From positions 307,373,132 through 307,437,131 of the forward strand of contig CM042689.1 of assembly GCA_023614405.1 (NCBI GenBank): DNA of 64,000 nt. Direction: 5' to 3'. Numbering within the stretch: position 1 is the first letter of the stretch; each line of letters opens with the position of its first letter. This document shows, piece by piece, positions 46,145-59,150 of the stretch. The notes under the pieces are model-generated. The model searched no databases, was not told where the DNA came from, and saw only the letters and a program-made list of their open reading frames with translations. The stretch comes from Avena insularis. Its lineage: Eukaryota > Streptophyta > Magnoliopsida > Poales > Poaceae. The translations under genes and the position numbers were made by a program.

Positions 46145-49100
46145 TGTAACTACCTCGGTGAATTACGCTCCTAGTTACAAGCCTGGATGAGCAGAAATGG
46201 TTGAAATAGTACGGTGGGGCCCAAATGCCACTCACAGGTAGACCTTTCGGCCGTCCCAACCATTTCCAAACATCGGGCAAGAGCAGGCGTGTCGGCGTGA
46301 AGGGATCAACTACATACACAAATGAGTATGTATGCAAGCCACCATACAACAGTACATGAGCCATTCCATCTAAAAAGAAAGGAAATATAGCCATACGGCA
46401 AGATCCAAATATCCTAGATAGATATAATAGTTTAGGATATCTCCTCATACATCAATCAAGCAGTATCGGTGAGCGGAAGACACAATCCGAGTACAGGATA
46501 AGAAGCGAATCGGCATAAGATGCCCCATAAATAAGCGAGATCCATAGATCTAACGGATCCCCGTTCCCGGAATCTCTACACCGAATGATCGTTGCCCACA
46601 TCGTCCGTCTCTTCCACCCAGTATCCATCTTGCGAGTGTACCTGTTCATCTGAACCAATAATTTATCGTGTGAGACCCTAGGGGTACTCAGCAAGTCTTT
46701 ATGCCTCTAAAGGGGACACAACCTGGGGTGACGCAATTGCAGCCAAAAGATAAACCCTAGCAATTCTATAGATACTCGCTAACCATCCGCCTAACCAAAG
46801 ATAGAGGGATGTCCGTGAATTAATAACAACAGTTAAAACGGTAATCTTAACAGATCCATCCTCCTCCTCGCTTACCGACGAGGAAGCGGACGAACAACCC
46901 CTCATCCGTCGGCAGTTTTAATAACCATTCCATGAGTGTTGCACTATTTACTAGTCAGTTATTTAGTCAAATTAAAAGCGGTACTTTAGTTATTCTTGTC
47001 TATGATCGAGAAACTGTGCTCCAAGTCGTCCATAACCACGGACACGGCTTTCAGAAAGTTTTACCTGCGAGGTGCACAAATAGCAACACACACTCGATAT
47101 GCCTCGGAAAAACCAAATCAAAACCCAGCAGGCGATCACGACAAAGCAATTACAGGATTGAAATATTTGAGGCCACCCCATTAAGCTACCCGCGACGAAG
47201 TTGGCCGACTTCGAGACGGACTCAAGGTTTGCGCCAATGGCTGTGAACGACTGGGAACCCGAAAATGTGACTGGGCTTGTCGACACCGCGAAAACACTCC
47301 GCTTTCCTAAACAGTACAGTGTGCATCACCTCGCACAATTTAATATAAAGCAGTAAAGCATGGCATAAGTACATGATAGTAAATAAAACCTCAAACTAGT
47401 TTGTGGCCCCAAGAAATAAGAATGAATCAAGCTCTAGCTCAGGGGGGTTCATAAGCCTCCCGGATGTGGATAGCGCGAATATTCAAGGAACAGGAATCAA
47501 GTACTGGGTCCTCAGGACACAAGTGAGCATAAACACCAAATAACAGATATGGCTCACCGGTGCCACTTTCATTAGTTATCCCATTACTACTCAGGTTAAG
47601 TTGTTTAGGTACCTCGTTATCCATCAGACACTCACATACCCTACACATGCTGTTCTACGACTCGCATGGCTCAAACAACTCCTGTAGTAATGGCTCATGG
47701 GATGGAGGAACAAGCTTCGGTGGGGTTTAAAAGTAAAGGCTATGCAATACTTGGGATTCAATTTAATGCAATCGCGACTCAATGATGCAAGAATAAGATA
47801 GAGGCAATAGGTACTATATGTATGCAAGCATGTGGTAGTGCTTGCCTGGCAGCTCAGTTGAAGCGAGAGAAGGATCTGGGTAGTGCTCCTGGGTCTCTTG
47901 ATATATCCCCTGCTCAGCGTCTATTCGAGAAGAACCAAACAAACAAGGGCCAACATAAATAAAGCGCACAAGCATATGAATAAATGCGACAAGCAAACAA
48001 TCATGCCATGATGAATGATGCACAATTTGCATGGCATTAATGTAGCATGGCATGGGTGAGGTGTGGAAAACAATAATAAAGCATTTTATTGAGTTTTGGC
48101 CACATTTTATCCTCATATTAGTTGCTGTACACATTATATTTAAATGATGCATGCTTCAAAACAGATAAAGGAAAGCATAAACAGAAAGGTCTCGTCGAGC
48201 TAATCATTTTAGACATATCATTTGTTAAATTTGGAGTTATAAAACAAAAGTTATTAATTAATTAAGGGAAAAGGGCATTTATTGTAATTTTAATCAACTT
48301 GGAATTTTAAATGTTCAAATTATATTTTGAATGGCATATTTGAAATCCTCACATTTTTCTGATTTGGAAACATATATTATTTGTATTATTTGGAAATATA
48401 TTTTAAAAGTTATTTGAAAACAGAAATAAATTTGAATTTGAATTAATTTTGGAAAAGTTTGAATTTAAACAGATATACAGAAAAGCTTTTGTTACTCATG
48501 CCAACCTAGCCACAGCCGCTGACGGTAGGCCAGCTGCTGAATGGGCGAGAACCGCGCGCAAATTCCTTTTTGCACCGCGTCTGCTTCTAGCCATTGTTGA
48601 GTGGTGGGTGGGTATATATGGGGCCACCACCTTGTGACCAATGATGGCGACACGTGGGCGATCCCAGGCGCGGGGAGGGACTGGTCTATGATGGCCATGT
48701 TTTCCAGGGGGTTTCCTGCATAAAGGGGACCCGAGGCGGCAATTGGGGTTCATAGGCCGGCGGGTTGAGGCGGGAAAAAGCGAGGGGCTCTGGCAAGAAT
48801 GACATCGGCTGTTGCAGCAATGAGACGGAGGCCGTCTGGGCGGATCCGGCCGTCTTCCGGCGACGATGGCGACGCCACCGCTGGACGAAGCACGACGCTC
48901 CAAAAACGAAAAACGGAGAGGGCAACAAGGGCTACAACTTTCGTCTTTGGAGGTGCGTCAACGGAGGTCTGTGAGACGAGTGAGAGCGAGGCGGTTCTTT
49001 GCGGTCGGCTCTGCCCGAGCACGCAGCAGTCTTGTATGCGTTCGGCCAGGCGGCCTTCTGGCGAAGCTAGAAGGAGGGGACCATGTCTAGGGGAAGAGGT

Positions 49101-50723
49101 GCTCACCTAGGTGTTCGTCGGTGTGGTCGTTTGCGTGGAGGTGGAGGGATCGTGGCGGGCTCTCATGGACGGCCGTCGGATCCCTCTCGGTATGGCGGCA
49201 ACGGCGACGTTCAGTGAGTTCAGGCTGCAGGTCGGCGACGGTGAAGAGGCGGGGAAAACCTTGGTGCTTCTAGATCGGCTTGGCGTCCACCCGAACGAGA
49301 CGGAGAGGAGTCGTGGCTAGGGTTAGGAGGAGATGGCCATGGCGGCTAGGGAGGTAGAAGGAGAAGGGTGAGGCTTGGGCGCCTCCTGGATGGGATCTGG
49401 GTGGTTAGGTGAGGTAGGGGGGAAGAGGCACATGGGGTGGTGGTCTCTTCTGAAAAAGGTGAGGAGGGTGATCGGGCTAGGTCTCTCCCTCCTTCTTATC
49501 TCTCTTTGTCTTGAAGCCAAAGAAAGAGTGGTGAGGGGAGGGGGTGACGTGGTGGTGCTGGTGGTTGGCTGTTGGTGGACCAAGGTGAGGGGGAGGAGAA
49601 GAGAGGGTAACCGAGAGGGGAGGGGTAGAGGGCATGGGCTCGGTCTAGGGTTAGGGTAGGAGGGATTAGGGTTTTGGATAGAGGGGGTGAGATCATGGTG
49701 GTAGGGTAGATGATTAGGGTGGTAGGGTTTAGGGTTAGATAGAGAGATGAGAGGTGGTATGGTATATTTTTGACAAGATCAAGCATGATCAAAAGAAGAT
49801 CAAACAAGATCTAGGCCAAAAAGAGAGGATGAGAAGAAAGGTGGTGATGGGGTGGATGGAGATGGTTTCAGGGTTTTAGCAAGCTCAAACAAAACAAACA
49901 AGAAGAGGGGTAGAGATAGATATGGGGAAAAGATTCCCTCAAAAATCAAATAAAAACCAAAGGACAAGAAAAAAGTGGTACTTGCATGGGCCATGCATAA
50001 TAATTAATACCATGCTTATTTTGTGAAAACAAGATTATTTACATGGCACTATTCCTATGCATTCCAGAAATATGGAATTAGGTCAAACTAGAAGAAGTGA
50101 AAGGATGCCCCATGTGGAGTAGTTGGAGATGACCATATTTGAATAGAAATGGGGCTTGCTAGTGTGTATGTGCCACTAGGTATTTAATAAGCCCTCAAAA
50201 TATCCCAACATGATGATAACCCCAAAACAACACATATGGAAGCTAGAAATAGGGTTCCACTCACAAGGCATGCAAAGGTGGCCATGTGGCTCTCATATAC
50301 CAATGATGTGAAAACAACATGATGCTAAGATGAGAGCATGTGGAAAAAAATAGAATTGGATCCATCCCAACCCACATGAGCTAGAGGTAAAACCAATAAG
50401 TGCCAAGCTCATATTTAGTTGGGTGGTGGAATTATAAGGTGGTGAAAGAAAGGTGGTGGAGTTAATAAAAGATATGCCCCCAACTCAACTTGGGCATTTA
50501 AACAATATATCAAGACCCAAATACAATATCAAGAGGCAAATACAATTAACAATGCATATGAGAGAAGAACCAAAACAAAAAGGTTTTTATATGATGCTCA
50601 AATGCAAGGTGGCATGATGACATGAGCATGATATAATTATGATGCAACAATTATATGTAGGAAGTAGCCATTATATTACTAGACCAAGTAGCATTACAAT
50701 TGTTAGACAATTGGGATGCTACA
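46145..50723 (-). repeat. Left LTR (4,579 bp) of the LARD-like element
   Basis: Bounded by TG...CA termini on the plus strand and by the polypurine-tract complement on the right. It contains a GC-rich zone (48480-49700) with overlapping ORFs that are not conserved proteins. Its first ~400 bp are repeated at 53774-54185 with small indels. Confidence 0.75.
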
Positions 50724-53700
50724 ACTCTCCCCCACTAAACAGGAATCTCGCCCCGAGATTCTAGGAAGAAGAAGAAGACTCAAACAGGGTAGGATACTTG
50801 GCACGGAGCTCATCTTCACGTTCCCAAGGTGATGAAGAACGGAATGGTGCGACCACTACACCTTGCAAAACTTGCTAGACTTGTTGCGAGTCTTGCGTTT
50901 TGCTTGAGACACCAAGGGTTGGAAGAATTGAAGGATTGCCGTGAGACAAGAAGGATAGGATGGACATAGCTCCGGTTTTCTCAAGAAACAAGATAAAAGA
51001 CTAGAACCACTTGTGAAAGAAAGGACAAGATGATGCATCATGGATATAGAAAGGCACACCGTTACGATTAAAGATTTACTGATACGAGAGAGGATGAATC
51101 TTTGTCTCACCGGAAGAAAAGAGCTAGGTTGGAGAGGTTTGAACCACTATGACAATAGCATCATACCTTCTCTCGAATTAGAGAAAAGGAGTACGGAAAC
51201 AATATTGCCTTCAAACAATAGAGTCCCTTGATATCAACAGAAAGATTTAGTTAGACATCGTCGGATTAGATTCTTCTTGCGCCGGTAAGAACCACAGGAT
51301 CACGCAATTGAGGTGCGCGGATATAACTTCCAGAGACGGATGTGAAGCTAGATCATGGTGGAATCTCGAGAAGCAAAGAATATGGAGGATCTGGAGTTTA
51401 TTGTAGAGATACTTATTGCTTTCTTTAGCCTTGAGGCTAGCATAATGATTCCGGTGATGGCATCAACCATAATTGGCTTTACCACAGAAAAAGAATTGAT
51501 GAAACAAAGAGAGATAGCTTCCTTTCATCTTGTTTGTGGATGTAGAGCATCGGTAGAAAGACGAGGACCGAAAGAAGTTTGCGTTTGTTTCCACCAGATA
51601 ATTGAAGATTTTGCTCCATCTAGAATAGACAGACCACCAACAAGAGTTTATTGATTACTTTCTTCGAGAGAGCACTCCGGAAAAACAAAGACGGAAGTGA
51701 AAGTATCGAGGGATAAAGGCCACTTCTAACTTCCGTGGAATGAGCGAAATCACATTAATTCACCAATTCAATGTACAAGAGCGAATGATAAGAGTAGTGG
51801 TATGGTAGCTACTCCACCCCGCACTCAAAGCATTACTCCGCACATGAATAAGAAAACCATGCAACCCAACTACCGAAACAGACTGAAGGTATTGACAAGA
51901 AGAGCTCATGGAACTTCGTTAGCAACCAAGGATAGATGCAAACGATTCACCGGATCCAATATATATAAAGATGATGATGTTGTCGTCATGTCGGAAGTAC
52001 CAAGCCACCGGAAAGATATGAAGGAAGATTACGGAGAACAACTACAAGATTCACCAGGTACAGAAAAGATAGCACCAACTTGAACAGAAGGAAAACAAGA
52101 TCTGGAAGGTCTTCATGGCCTCCGGTGGATTGAGCATAGACGATAGAGCGAGAGGGTTTCAAGAGATTACTTGACGAGACTGAGGTGAAAGAACTCCATG
52201 TTCTTATTGAAATGATTGCGAAAGATTTAGCAGTCTTGAGGAAATCTTTGGCGGAATGACGATGATAACTTGCCAACAAGGAAAACTCTGGGTTGGTTGA
52301 AGATGAAGGATGGAATTAACAATGGACTTGCTAATTCCAGAATTGAAGCAATGTATTTAGCAGAAGGACGTGGTCGAGATAGGTGACTTCAAGAAGCCAG
52401 AATTCTCACTTTGAGACTTTGCACACAGGCAGTGCTCACGAAGCTTGAGAGAAAGAGACACAGATGATCTTCCATGTCCTTCCATTGATATGGAATAGGC
52501 AAGCATATTATCAACATATACCACCATGGATTAACAAGATATTCCCAGAATACCAAGTTCAAAAGACGAGAGAAACGAACAAATGCTCGATCACTTCCTG
52601 AGCTCAACGCTCTTAGAAAGGTCAATATTAAGAGCACGGGTTCGTGTTGAAGAAGATACACCGGAAGAATAGATTATCTGGTCCTTCGGAAGAAGAAGAG
52701 ATGACACCTGGTTCACATTGTCGATCGGATCGCCGGTTACAAAGATAAAGAGATCTTGGATAAGAACTGATGATAGCTCATACCTTAAGCAAAGCTATCA
52801 GAAGCGAAAAGATGCAATTCCCTCGTATCCAGGAGAATTGTGCAGATCTGGGGGTTGAAAAAGATGTGCAGCATGATGGACAGATGATAGACCGCCGTAG
52901 TGCCTTGAGAAACTCCGGATTGCCAAAGATGCTTGAATATGCATAGATATGATCACGGTGTACTCAAAATCACAGGAGATAACCGTCACCATTTGGAGGA
53001 TAGAGTTGATAGCATTTTTCCATATTTCACCCATGATAAGTGTCATATAGCTATGCCGAGAACCAAATTACAATCACCAGCATCGGATCGACACATGTTA
53101 TGTAATTAGCCCAAGAGAATTGGAGATGAAATGAAACTCCAGGATTAAGCGCCGGTGACAAAAGAATGAGTTAGCATGGACATGCTGATAAAGGGAGATA
53201 GATAATGTTTCACACATGACTGAAAAGGAGTGTGGAAACACAGATGTATCAAAGAAAAAATTTCCGCATTTTTCCGCATTAAAATACCAATAGATGCGCA
53301 AAATCACTTATCAGATAGAGATTAGCAACAGATGATTACACAGAATGTGGAGTTGCTAGAAGGAAGAACACCCTTAAGAAGATGGCACCGGTTAACAAGG
53401 AGTCAGATAGATCGCGCCGGTTTTCAAAAGCCTGTCAATATGGAATGTACCAACAGTTGATAACCAAAGGCAGATTAAGATAACAAGTTGGATGCAACAG
53501 ATAAGGGATTACACACACGCACACACACACACACACTATGGTACTACGGAAACCCAGAACACGTGAATCCTAGTAGAATTTTTAAGAAGAGGGTTGAAAA
53601 CGTTACACTTCCTTACCAGAAAAAGGGTGGTGGGTGGGTAAGAAGAAAAGTGGAAGCAGTCCTACTCTCACGTTTTGTTTTTCCCTAGTATACATAACTA

Positions 53701-53773
53701 CCAAAAATATTTGCTAGACAGACAACGACCATTTGGCTGAGACCCTGAAGGGCGGGATGGCTCTGATACCAAT
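50724..53773 (-). other. Internal domain of the LARD-like element, non-coding
   Basis: Three kilobases with no retroviral-type domain on either strand; ORFs stay under 100 codons. CTCGCCCCGAGATTC at 50749-50763 is the usual sequence next to the polypurine tract in related grass Gypsy elements. A CA-rich microsatellite lies at 53511-53536. Family knowledge suggests a conserved structured RNA rather than protein. Confidence 0.65.
53511..53536. repeat. CA microsatellite
   Basis: A run of ACACACACGC followed by about eight further AC units. Confidence 0.9.
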
Positions 53774-54185
53774 TGTAACTACCTCGGTGAATTACGCTCC
53801 TAGTTACAAGCACGGATGAGCGAAATGGTTGAAATAATGCAATTGGGGCCCAAATGCCACTCACAGGTAGACCTTTCGGCCGTCCCAACCATTTCCAAAC
53901 ATCAGGGGCAAGAAGCAGGCGTCCGGCAGGCGAAGGGATCAACTACATACACAAATGAGTATGTATGCAAGCCACCATACAACAGTACATCAGAGCCATT
54001 CCATCTAAAAAGAAAGGAAATATAGCAACGCCATACGGCAAGATCCATATATCCTAGATAGATATAATAGTTTAGGATATCTCCTCATACATCAATCAAC
54101 AGAGTATCAGGCAGAAGCGGAAGACACAATCCGAGTACGGATAAGAAGCGAATCGGCATAAGATGCCCCATAAATAAGCAGATCC
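53774..54185 (-). repeat. Truncated right LTR of the LARD-like element
   Basis: About 412 bp aligning with 46145-46543. The match breaks at AAGCAGATCC, after which Gypsy gag-like sequence begins. Confidence 0.8.
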
Positions 54186-54425
54186 CGCCCGAGAACAATA
54201 ACCCGGCGGAGGGAAGGAGGTACCCTCCGCAAGATCATTAGCTGGGACACGAACCTCGGCTAGAGCGAGACGCAATACCAGATCCGCATAATCAGGCAAA
54301 TGACAGATACAATGATGGTTACTCGGAGATGGAAAATGCAGAGCATGGTGGGCAAAACCATTATGGAATGCAGGAGAGAATTATCTATAGAAACTTGTCG
54401 TCAACAGACGCAAGATTGAAGCTAG

Positions 54426-55460
54426 ACAGACTATATCGGTCCGCCTGGCCCGGCATGTTTTGGACCGCGGATTAGGGGCGAACCGCCCGTGCCGAACTTT
54501 CAGTTGGCAAGAGGCACGAAAACATACAATGGAAGTATGAAGCCGCAAGATTGGCTAATTTATTATGCCACAACCGTAAAAATAGCCGAGGTTAATTTGA
54601 GATGGGCTATGAGATATGTGCCTCAAATGTTGGAAGGGCCGACCAGAGTTTGGCTGAATAATCTGCCAACAGGCAGTATCAAATGTTGGTTAGATTTTGA
54701 GGAAATATTTGTCAGTAATTTCACTAGTACATATAAGAGGCCAAACATGCCACGACAGCTCGCAATGTGCAAGCAGAAACCGAATGAAACTGACAGAGAG
54801 TTTTTGACTCGGTGGTGCAACCTCAGAAACTCATGTGAGGGGGTTATAGAATCTCAAGCAATTGCCTGGTTCGCTCAGGGGTGCAGGTATGGAAGTGTAT
54901 TGTGGCAGAGGTTGCAAAGATATATGCCAATCACTTTGGCAGAAACAATCCGAGTAGCAGATTCGTACGCCTTAGGTGATCCGACTCAACCAGAGCTTAT
55001 GTCGGATGAACATCGCGAGCAACAACATCATTACACCCGAGATGGTGCCGGGTCATCACGACGCAATGAGTACCGAGGTAGAAGAAGATATGGGAGGCTG
55101 GATTACAGATATAATTCAAATCAAGTGGCAGCAGTCGTGCAGGATCACCCGAGTCTTAGGAGCAATCAACGACAGAAGAATGGTCCTCAGCAGTGGACGC
55201 CGAGGAATGACGAGAAGAAACAGTGGACACCAGAACAGAAGAAACAATGGCAAGAGAGGCCGAAGTACACGTTTGAGTCCATGCTGGACCAGCCGTGTAA
55301 GTTTCACACGCCTAACCCGGCCAAGCCAGCCAACCACACCACTCGCCAATGCGCTTGGATGAAGAGCGCAATGGGAAACCCGGCAGTCGTACAAGCACCA
55401 CAACATCAAACGCATCACCGCCAGCAGCCACAGCTAACAGGGGAAATGCGAAACAACTGA
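54426..55460 (+). pseudogene. Gypsy (Tat) gag
   Basis: The open frame starts after a stop at 54423-54425. It carries the Tat gag region (NFQLARGTKTYNGSMKPQDW, LEGPTRVWLNNLP, then the CKFH...HTTRQCAWMK knuckle-like end). Family gag proteins extend further N-terminal. Related codons seem to continue upstream to about 54190 in other frames, so the 5' part is shifted. Near 55350 the coding passes to another frame, evidence of another indel. Confidence 0.85.
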
Positions 55461-56140
55461 TGTTGCCTCCACCACCTCCGAGGTATGAGAGTCAAGATCG
55501 GAGAGATACAGTTCATCAAGTGATGAATCAGAATCAGGATGGAAGGGCAAATCTCGGGAATAATGGACGCAATGATTACAGGGAACATCACCAATCATAC
55601 TGTGTGTTCACAACAGAACAACAAGATAGACAGAGCGTACAACACCGACATATGGAAGTGAATACAGTTATGCCAGCAGTTCCGAGATACGTGCCATGGT
55701 CTGACCAAGAGATAACCTGGAGCACAAGGGATCATCCAAAGATAATGCCGAACCCAGGATCGTATGCTTTAGTACTGGATCCAACGTTTGTCGGGCCTAG
55801 CATCAATGTGAAGTTCTCAAAAGTACTGATAGATAATGGGAGCAGTATCTATATCATGTACAAAGACACAATGCACAAACTAGGAATAACTCCGAATATG
55901 TTGCAATCCACAAGGACAACATTCCATGGGATAGTGCTGGGGCTCTCGTGCGAACCCGTAGGGAAAGTCCGAGTAGACGTATTATTCGGCACAAGAGAAA
56001 ATTGTAGAGCGGAGAATCTGGAGTTTGAGGTGGTGGATCTAGAAAGTTGCTATCATGCTTTACTCGGACGGCCAACATTGGCTAAATTTATGAGCAGCTG
56101 TCACATCGTTTACTTGAAAATGAAGATGCCTGGACCTTAG
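55349..56140 (+). pseudogene. Gypsy aspartic protease region
   Basis: 263 codons. A low-complexity linker (LPPPPPRYE) and VPRYVPWSDQEITW are followed by the protease core: VLIDNGSSIYIMY with the catalytic Asp, FHGIVLGLS, and YHALLGRPTLAKF. The family normally has a D-G-G-S-type active-site stretch; here it is D-N-G-S. Ends at TAG 56138-56140, where the family would read on into reverse transcriptase. Confidence 0.85.
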
Positions 56141-56251
56141 GGGGTGATAACAGTAGCTAGAGATTACAGGAAATCAATGGAATGTGCTTCAGCCAGATCG
56201 AACCTGGCCGAATCTTTGGTAATTGCAAGAGAGAAAAGAAGAATTTAGGAG

Positions 56252-57786
56252 GTGGCAGCTCTGGCTCAGTCGACACAGCTTAATATGCCGGCACTGGCCA
56301 ACCCGCATGGAAGTGTATCATTCCAGCCGACTAAGGAGACAAAAAAGATCCAGATCGATGATCAATTCCCAGAGCGTACCATCACTATTGGTGCTGGCCT
56401 GTATGACAAACAAGAAAGCGAACTCACCAACTTCCTCCGTGGGAATTGGGATATCTTTGCATGGTCAACACAGGACCTGCAAGGAGTACCGAGGGAGTTG
56501 GCTGAGAACTCTTTGCACGTAAGGCCAGGAGCAAGGCAGGTGAAGCAACCTCTCCGCCGCTTCATCGAAGACAAGAGAAAGATAATAGGGGATGAGATAT
56601 CTCGGCTCCTTGCAGCCGTGTTTATCATGGAAGTACTTCATCCAGATTGGCTATCAAATCCGGTGTTGGTAGAAAAGAAAAAGGATGACCCAAATGTAGC
56701 CGTCGTTTGGCAAATGTGCATCGATTACACGAACCTTAACAAGGCGTGTCCCAAAGATCCTTTTCCTTTACCTAGGATATACCAAGTCATTGATTCAACC
56801 GCAGGCTACGAGCTGTTATCATTTGTAGACGCATACTCTGGTTTCCACCAGATACCGTTAAACCCGGCTGATCAAATAAAGACTGTGTTTATCACCCCGT
56901 ATGGGGCTTATTGCTATCGCACCATGTCATTCGGCCTACATAATGCATGAGCCACGTACCAAAGATGCATGCAAAAATTTCCGCATGACCAAATTGGAAA
57001 AAATGTGCAAGTATATGTTGATGATGTGGTTATAAAAACCAAAGAGTGCAACATGCTCCTAAAAGATATTCGGCAGACATTCGCGAACTTAAGAAGGTTC
57101 TGAATGAAGCTTAACCCGGAAAAATGTACCTTTGGTGTGATGGCTGGAAAATTACTCGGTTTCCTCGTATCTAGCCGAGGTATAGAGGCAAATCCGACTA
57201 AGATCCGTGCAGTTGAAAGAATGGAACTGCCAAAATGCCTAAATGATGTACAAAAGTTTACAGGGCGTCTTGCTTCCCTGAGCCGGTTCGTGAGTCGGCT
57301 AGGTGAAAAAGCATTGCCTTTGTATCAATTAATGAAAAAATCCGACAAATTCACCTGGACACCTCAGGCCGATAGCGCTTTTCATGAGTTAAAAAAGATG
57401 TTGGCTATGGTGCCTATCTTGGCTTCCCTATTGTCAAAAGAGCCCATGCTACTCTTTGTGGCAGCAACAAACAAGGTGGTAAGTGCAGTAGTTGTCGTGG
57501 AAACAAAGAAGGCAAGTCGGTGCAAAGACCGATATATTACCTGAGTGAGGTATTATCGGCATCGAAGCAGAACTACCCACACTACCAGAAAATGGCTTAC
57601 AAAGTGTACATGTCGGCAAAGAAGCTCAAACATTATTTTGAAGAACACCCAATAAAGGTGATTTCTGAGGCACCGATAGCCGAGATACTAAGCAACAAAG
57701 ATGCAAGTGGTCGAATAGCAAAATGGGCAATTGAGTTATCACCTTATGCTCCGCAATTTGATAGGCGAGATGCAATTAAGTCTTAG
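56252..57786 (+). pseudogene. Gypsy reverse transcriptase and first RNase H
   Basis: RT blocks in order: PVLVEKKK, MCIDYTNLNKACPKDPFPLP, FVDAYSGFHQIPL, and the catalytic YVDDVV near 57013. Then come connection and RNase H parts (FTGRLASLSRFVSRLGEKALPLY without its later part in frame, and RPIYYLSEVLS). Breaks: a stop at 56948, a stop near 57101, a frame change near 57520 and a TAG at 57784. Confidence 0.88.
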
Positions 57787-57789
57787 GTA

Positions 57790-58367
57790 GTGGCCAACTT
57801 TTTCGTAGACTGGGCCGAGGTGCAATATGAACCCCCATTGCCAGATCTGAAGTATTGGACGATGCACTTTGACGGGTTAAAGTTAAGAAATGGGCTAGCA
57901 GTAGGAATATTGCTAACCTCTGCGAAAAAGGATCAATCGAAATATGTGTTGCAAATACATTTCGCTGCATCAAATAATGTAGCCGAATATGAAGCGCTTG
58001 TCCATGGCCTAAAAATGGCAAAAGAGATCGGCATACGTCGGATTCTGTGTTACGGGGATTCGGACCTCGTAGTCCAACAAGTGTCAGGAAATTGGGACGC
58101 ACTAGATGCAAATATGCCCTATATAGGTTATTTTGATGGATGTGAATTCCATCACATACCTCGGGCAGAAAATGATGCTACAGATACGTTGTCGAAGCTC
58201 GGATCAACCAGGCAGTCAATTCCGCCTGGTATAGCCCTGGAACACCTAATAAAACCATCAATTACACCTTCACCAAAATCCGAGACAATTCGTATCTCGG
58301 CAGATCAGATAGAAGGGCGCGTCCCAATGGAGATTGACAAAGCACATGAGCCGAACTACTCGGAGAG
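57790..58367 (+). pseudogene. Second (archaeal-type) RNase H of the Tat Gypsy element
   Basis: Shows the order typical of the additional RNase H in Tat elements: MHFDGLKLRNGLAVG (the usual DGS is DGL here), NNVAEYEALVHGL with its catalytic Glu, GDSDLVVQQVSG with its catalytic Asp, and HIPRAENDATDTLSKL. The frame is interrupted at 58367 by the 4.9-kb element and resumes at 63293. Confidence 0.88.
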
Positions 58368-58929
58368 TGATACGTCGGAAACGTATCTATAATTTTTGAT
58401 GCTCCATGCTTGTTTTGTATCTACATTGCTTTGCTTTGTCTAGACTTTGAGGTGTGCTGTTATATCCCTACCATGGATTAGAGTGTCCAACCGGAGAGTA
58501 GTTAAGAGTAGTATCATGAAGAGAGGATATTTATATGAGAGAGTGTTCACTAGTGAAAGTATGATCCCTAGGCCTTGTTTCTAAACATTGAAACACCGTT
58601 TTCTACTAGATCTATTGCATGTTTGCTTGCTTTAGTCTTTTCCTCATCGTCAAGCTATTTTCTGGCACCGTTACCACTTGTATTTCACTATCTCTTCGCC
58701 GAACTAGTGCACCTATACACCTGGCAAGTGTATTGGGTGTGTTGGGGACACAAGAGACTTCTTGTATCTTGATTGTAGGGTTTCTTGAGAGGGTATACCT
58801 TTGACCACTTCCTCCCTGAGTTCGATAAACCTTGGGTAATCCACTTAAGGGAAACTTGCTGCTGTTCTACAAACCTCTGCACTTGGAGGCCCAACAACTG
58901 TCTACAAGAATAGAAGTGCGTAGACATCA
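58368..58929 (+). repeat. 5' LTR (562 bp)
   Basis: Starts TGATACGTCGGAAACGTATC and ends TAGACATCA. The other copy is 62726-63287. Confidence 0.93.
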
Positions 58930-58939
58930 AGCTCTTTTC

Positions 58940-58957
58940 TGGCGCCATTGCCGGGGA
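58940..58957 (+). promoter_or_regulatory. Primer-binding site of the nested LTR element
   Basis: TGGCGCCATTGCCGGGGA, 10 bp after the 5' LTR, is complementary to the 3' end of tRNA-Asp with one mismatch (family knowledge of the tRNA sequence). Confidence 0.75.
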
Positions 58958-59150
58958 GGTAAGGTAAAAGGTACTCACATCCTCCGGTGTGAGTGCTCGA
59001 AGTTATTTCCTTTAGATTCTGCAGTTTTTTCTTTTTGTTTCTTGTTTTCACTAGTTAGGCTTAATGGAAAACAACAACAAAATTAGAGAGCTATATAGTG
59101 TTTATCTTGAGTTAGGACATGAAGTGTTTTAAGAGAAAATTAAAAACCCT

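Larger units (their letters stand above)
46145..54185 (-). mobile_element. LARD-like (Sukkula-type) non-autonomous LTR retrotransposon
   Basis: Minus orientation. Left (3') LTR is 46145-50723 (4,579 bp), TGTAACTACC...GGGATGCTACA. The complement of a polypurine tract follows (ACTCTCCCCCACT, 50724-50736), then an internal domain to 53773 (3,050 bp). Next to the second LTR lies TGGCTCTGATACCA (53758-53771), the complement of the classic initiator-Met tRNA binding site TGGTATCAGAGCCA. The right (5') LTR starts at 53774 and matches 46145-46543 to about 54185, then stops. No gag or pol domain is present. A 4.5-kb LTR with a 3-kb domain lacking gag-pol matches the published description of barley LARDs. 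The family name is inference. Confidence 0.8.

Noticed and set aside
48496..48903. Overlapping ORFs of 100-135 codons on both strands
   Set aside because: They sit in the GC-rich zone of the LARD-like LTR and show no conserved motif. Both strands are equally open, as expected from composition.
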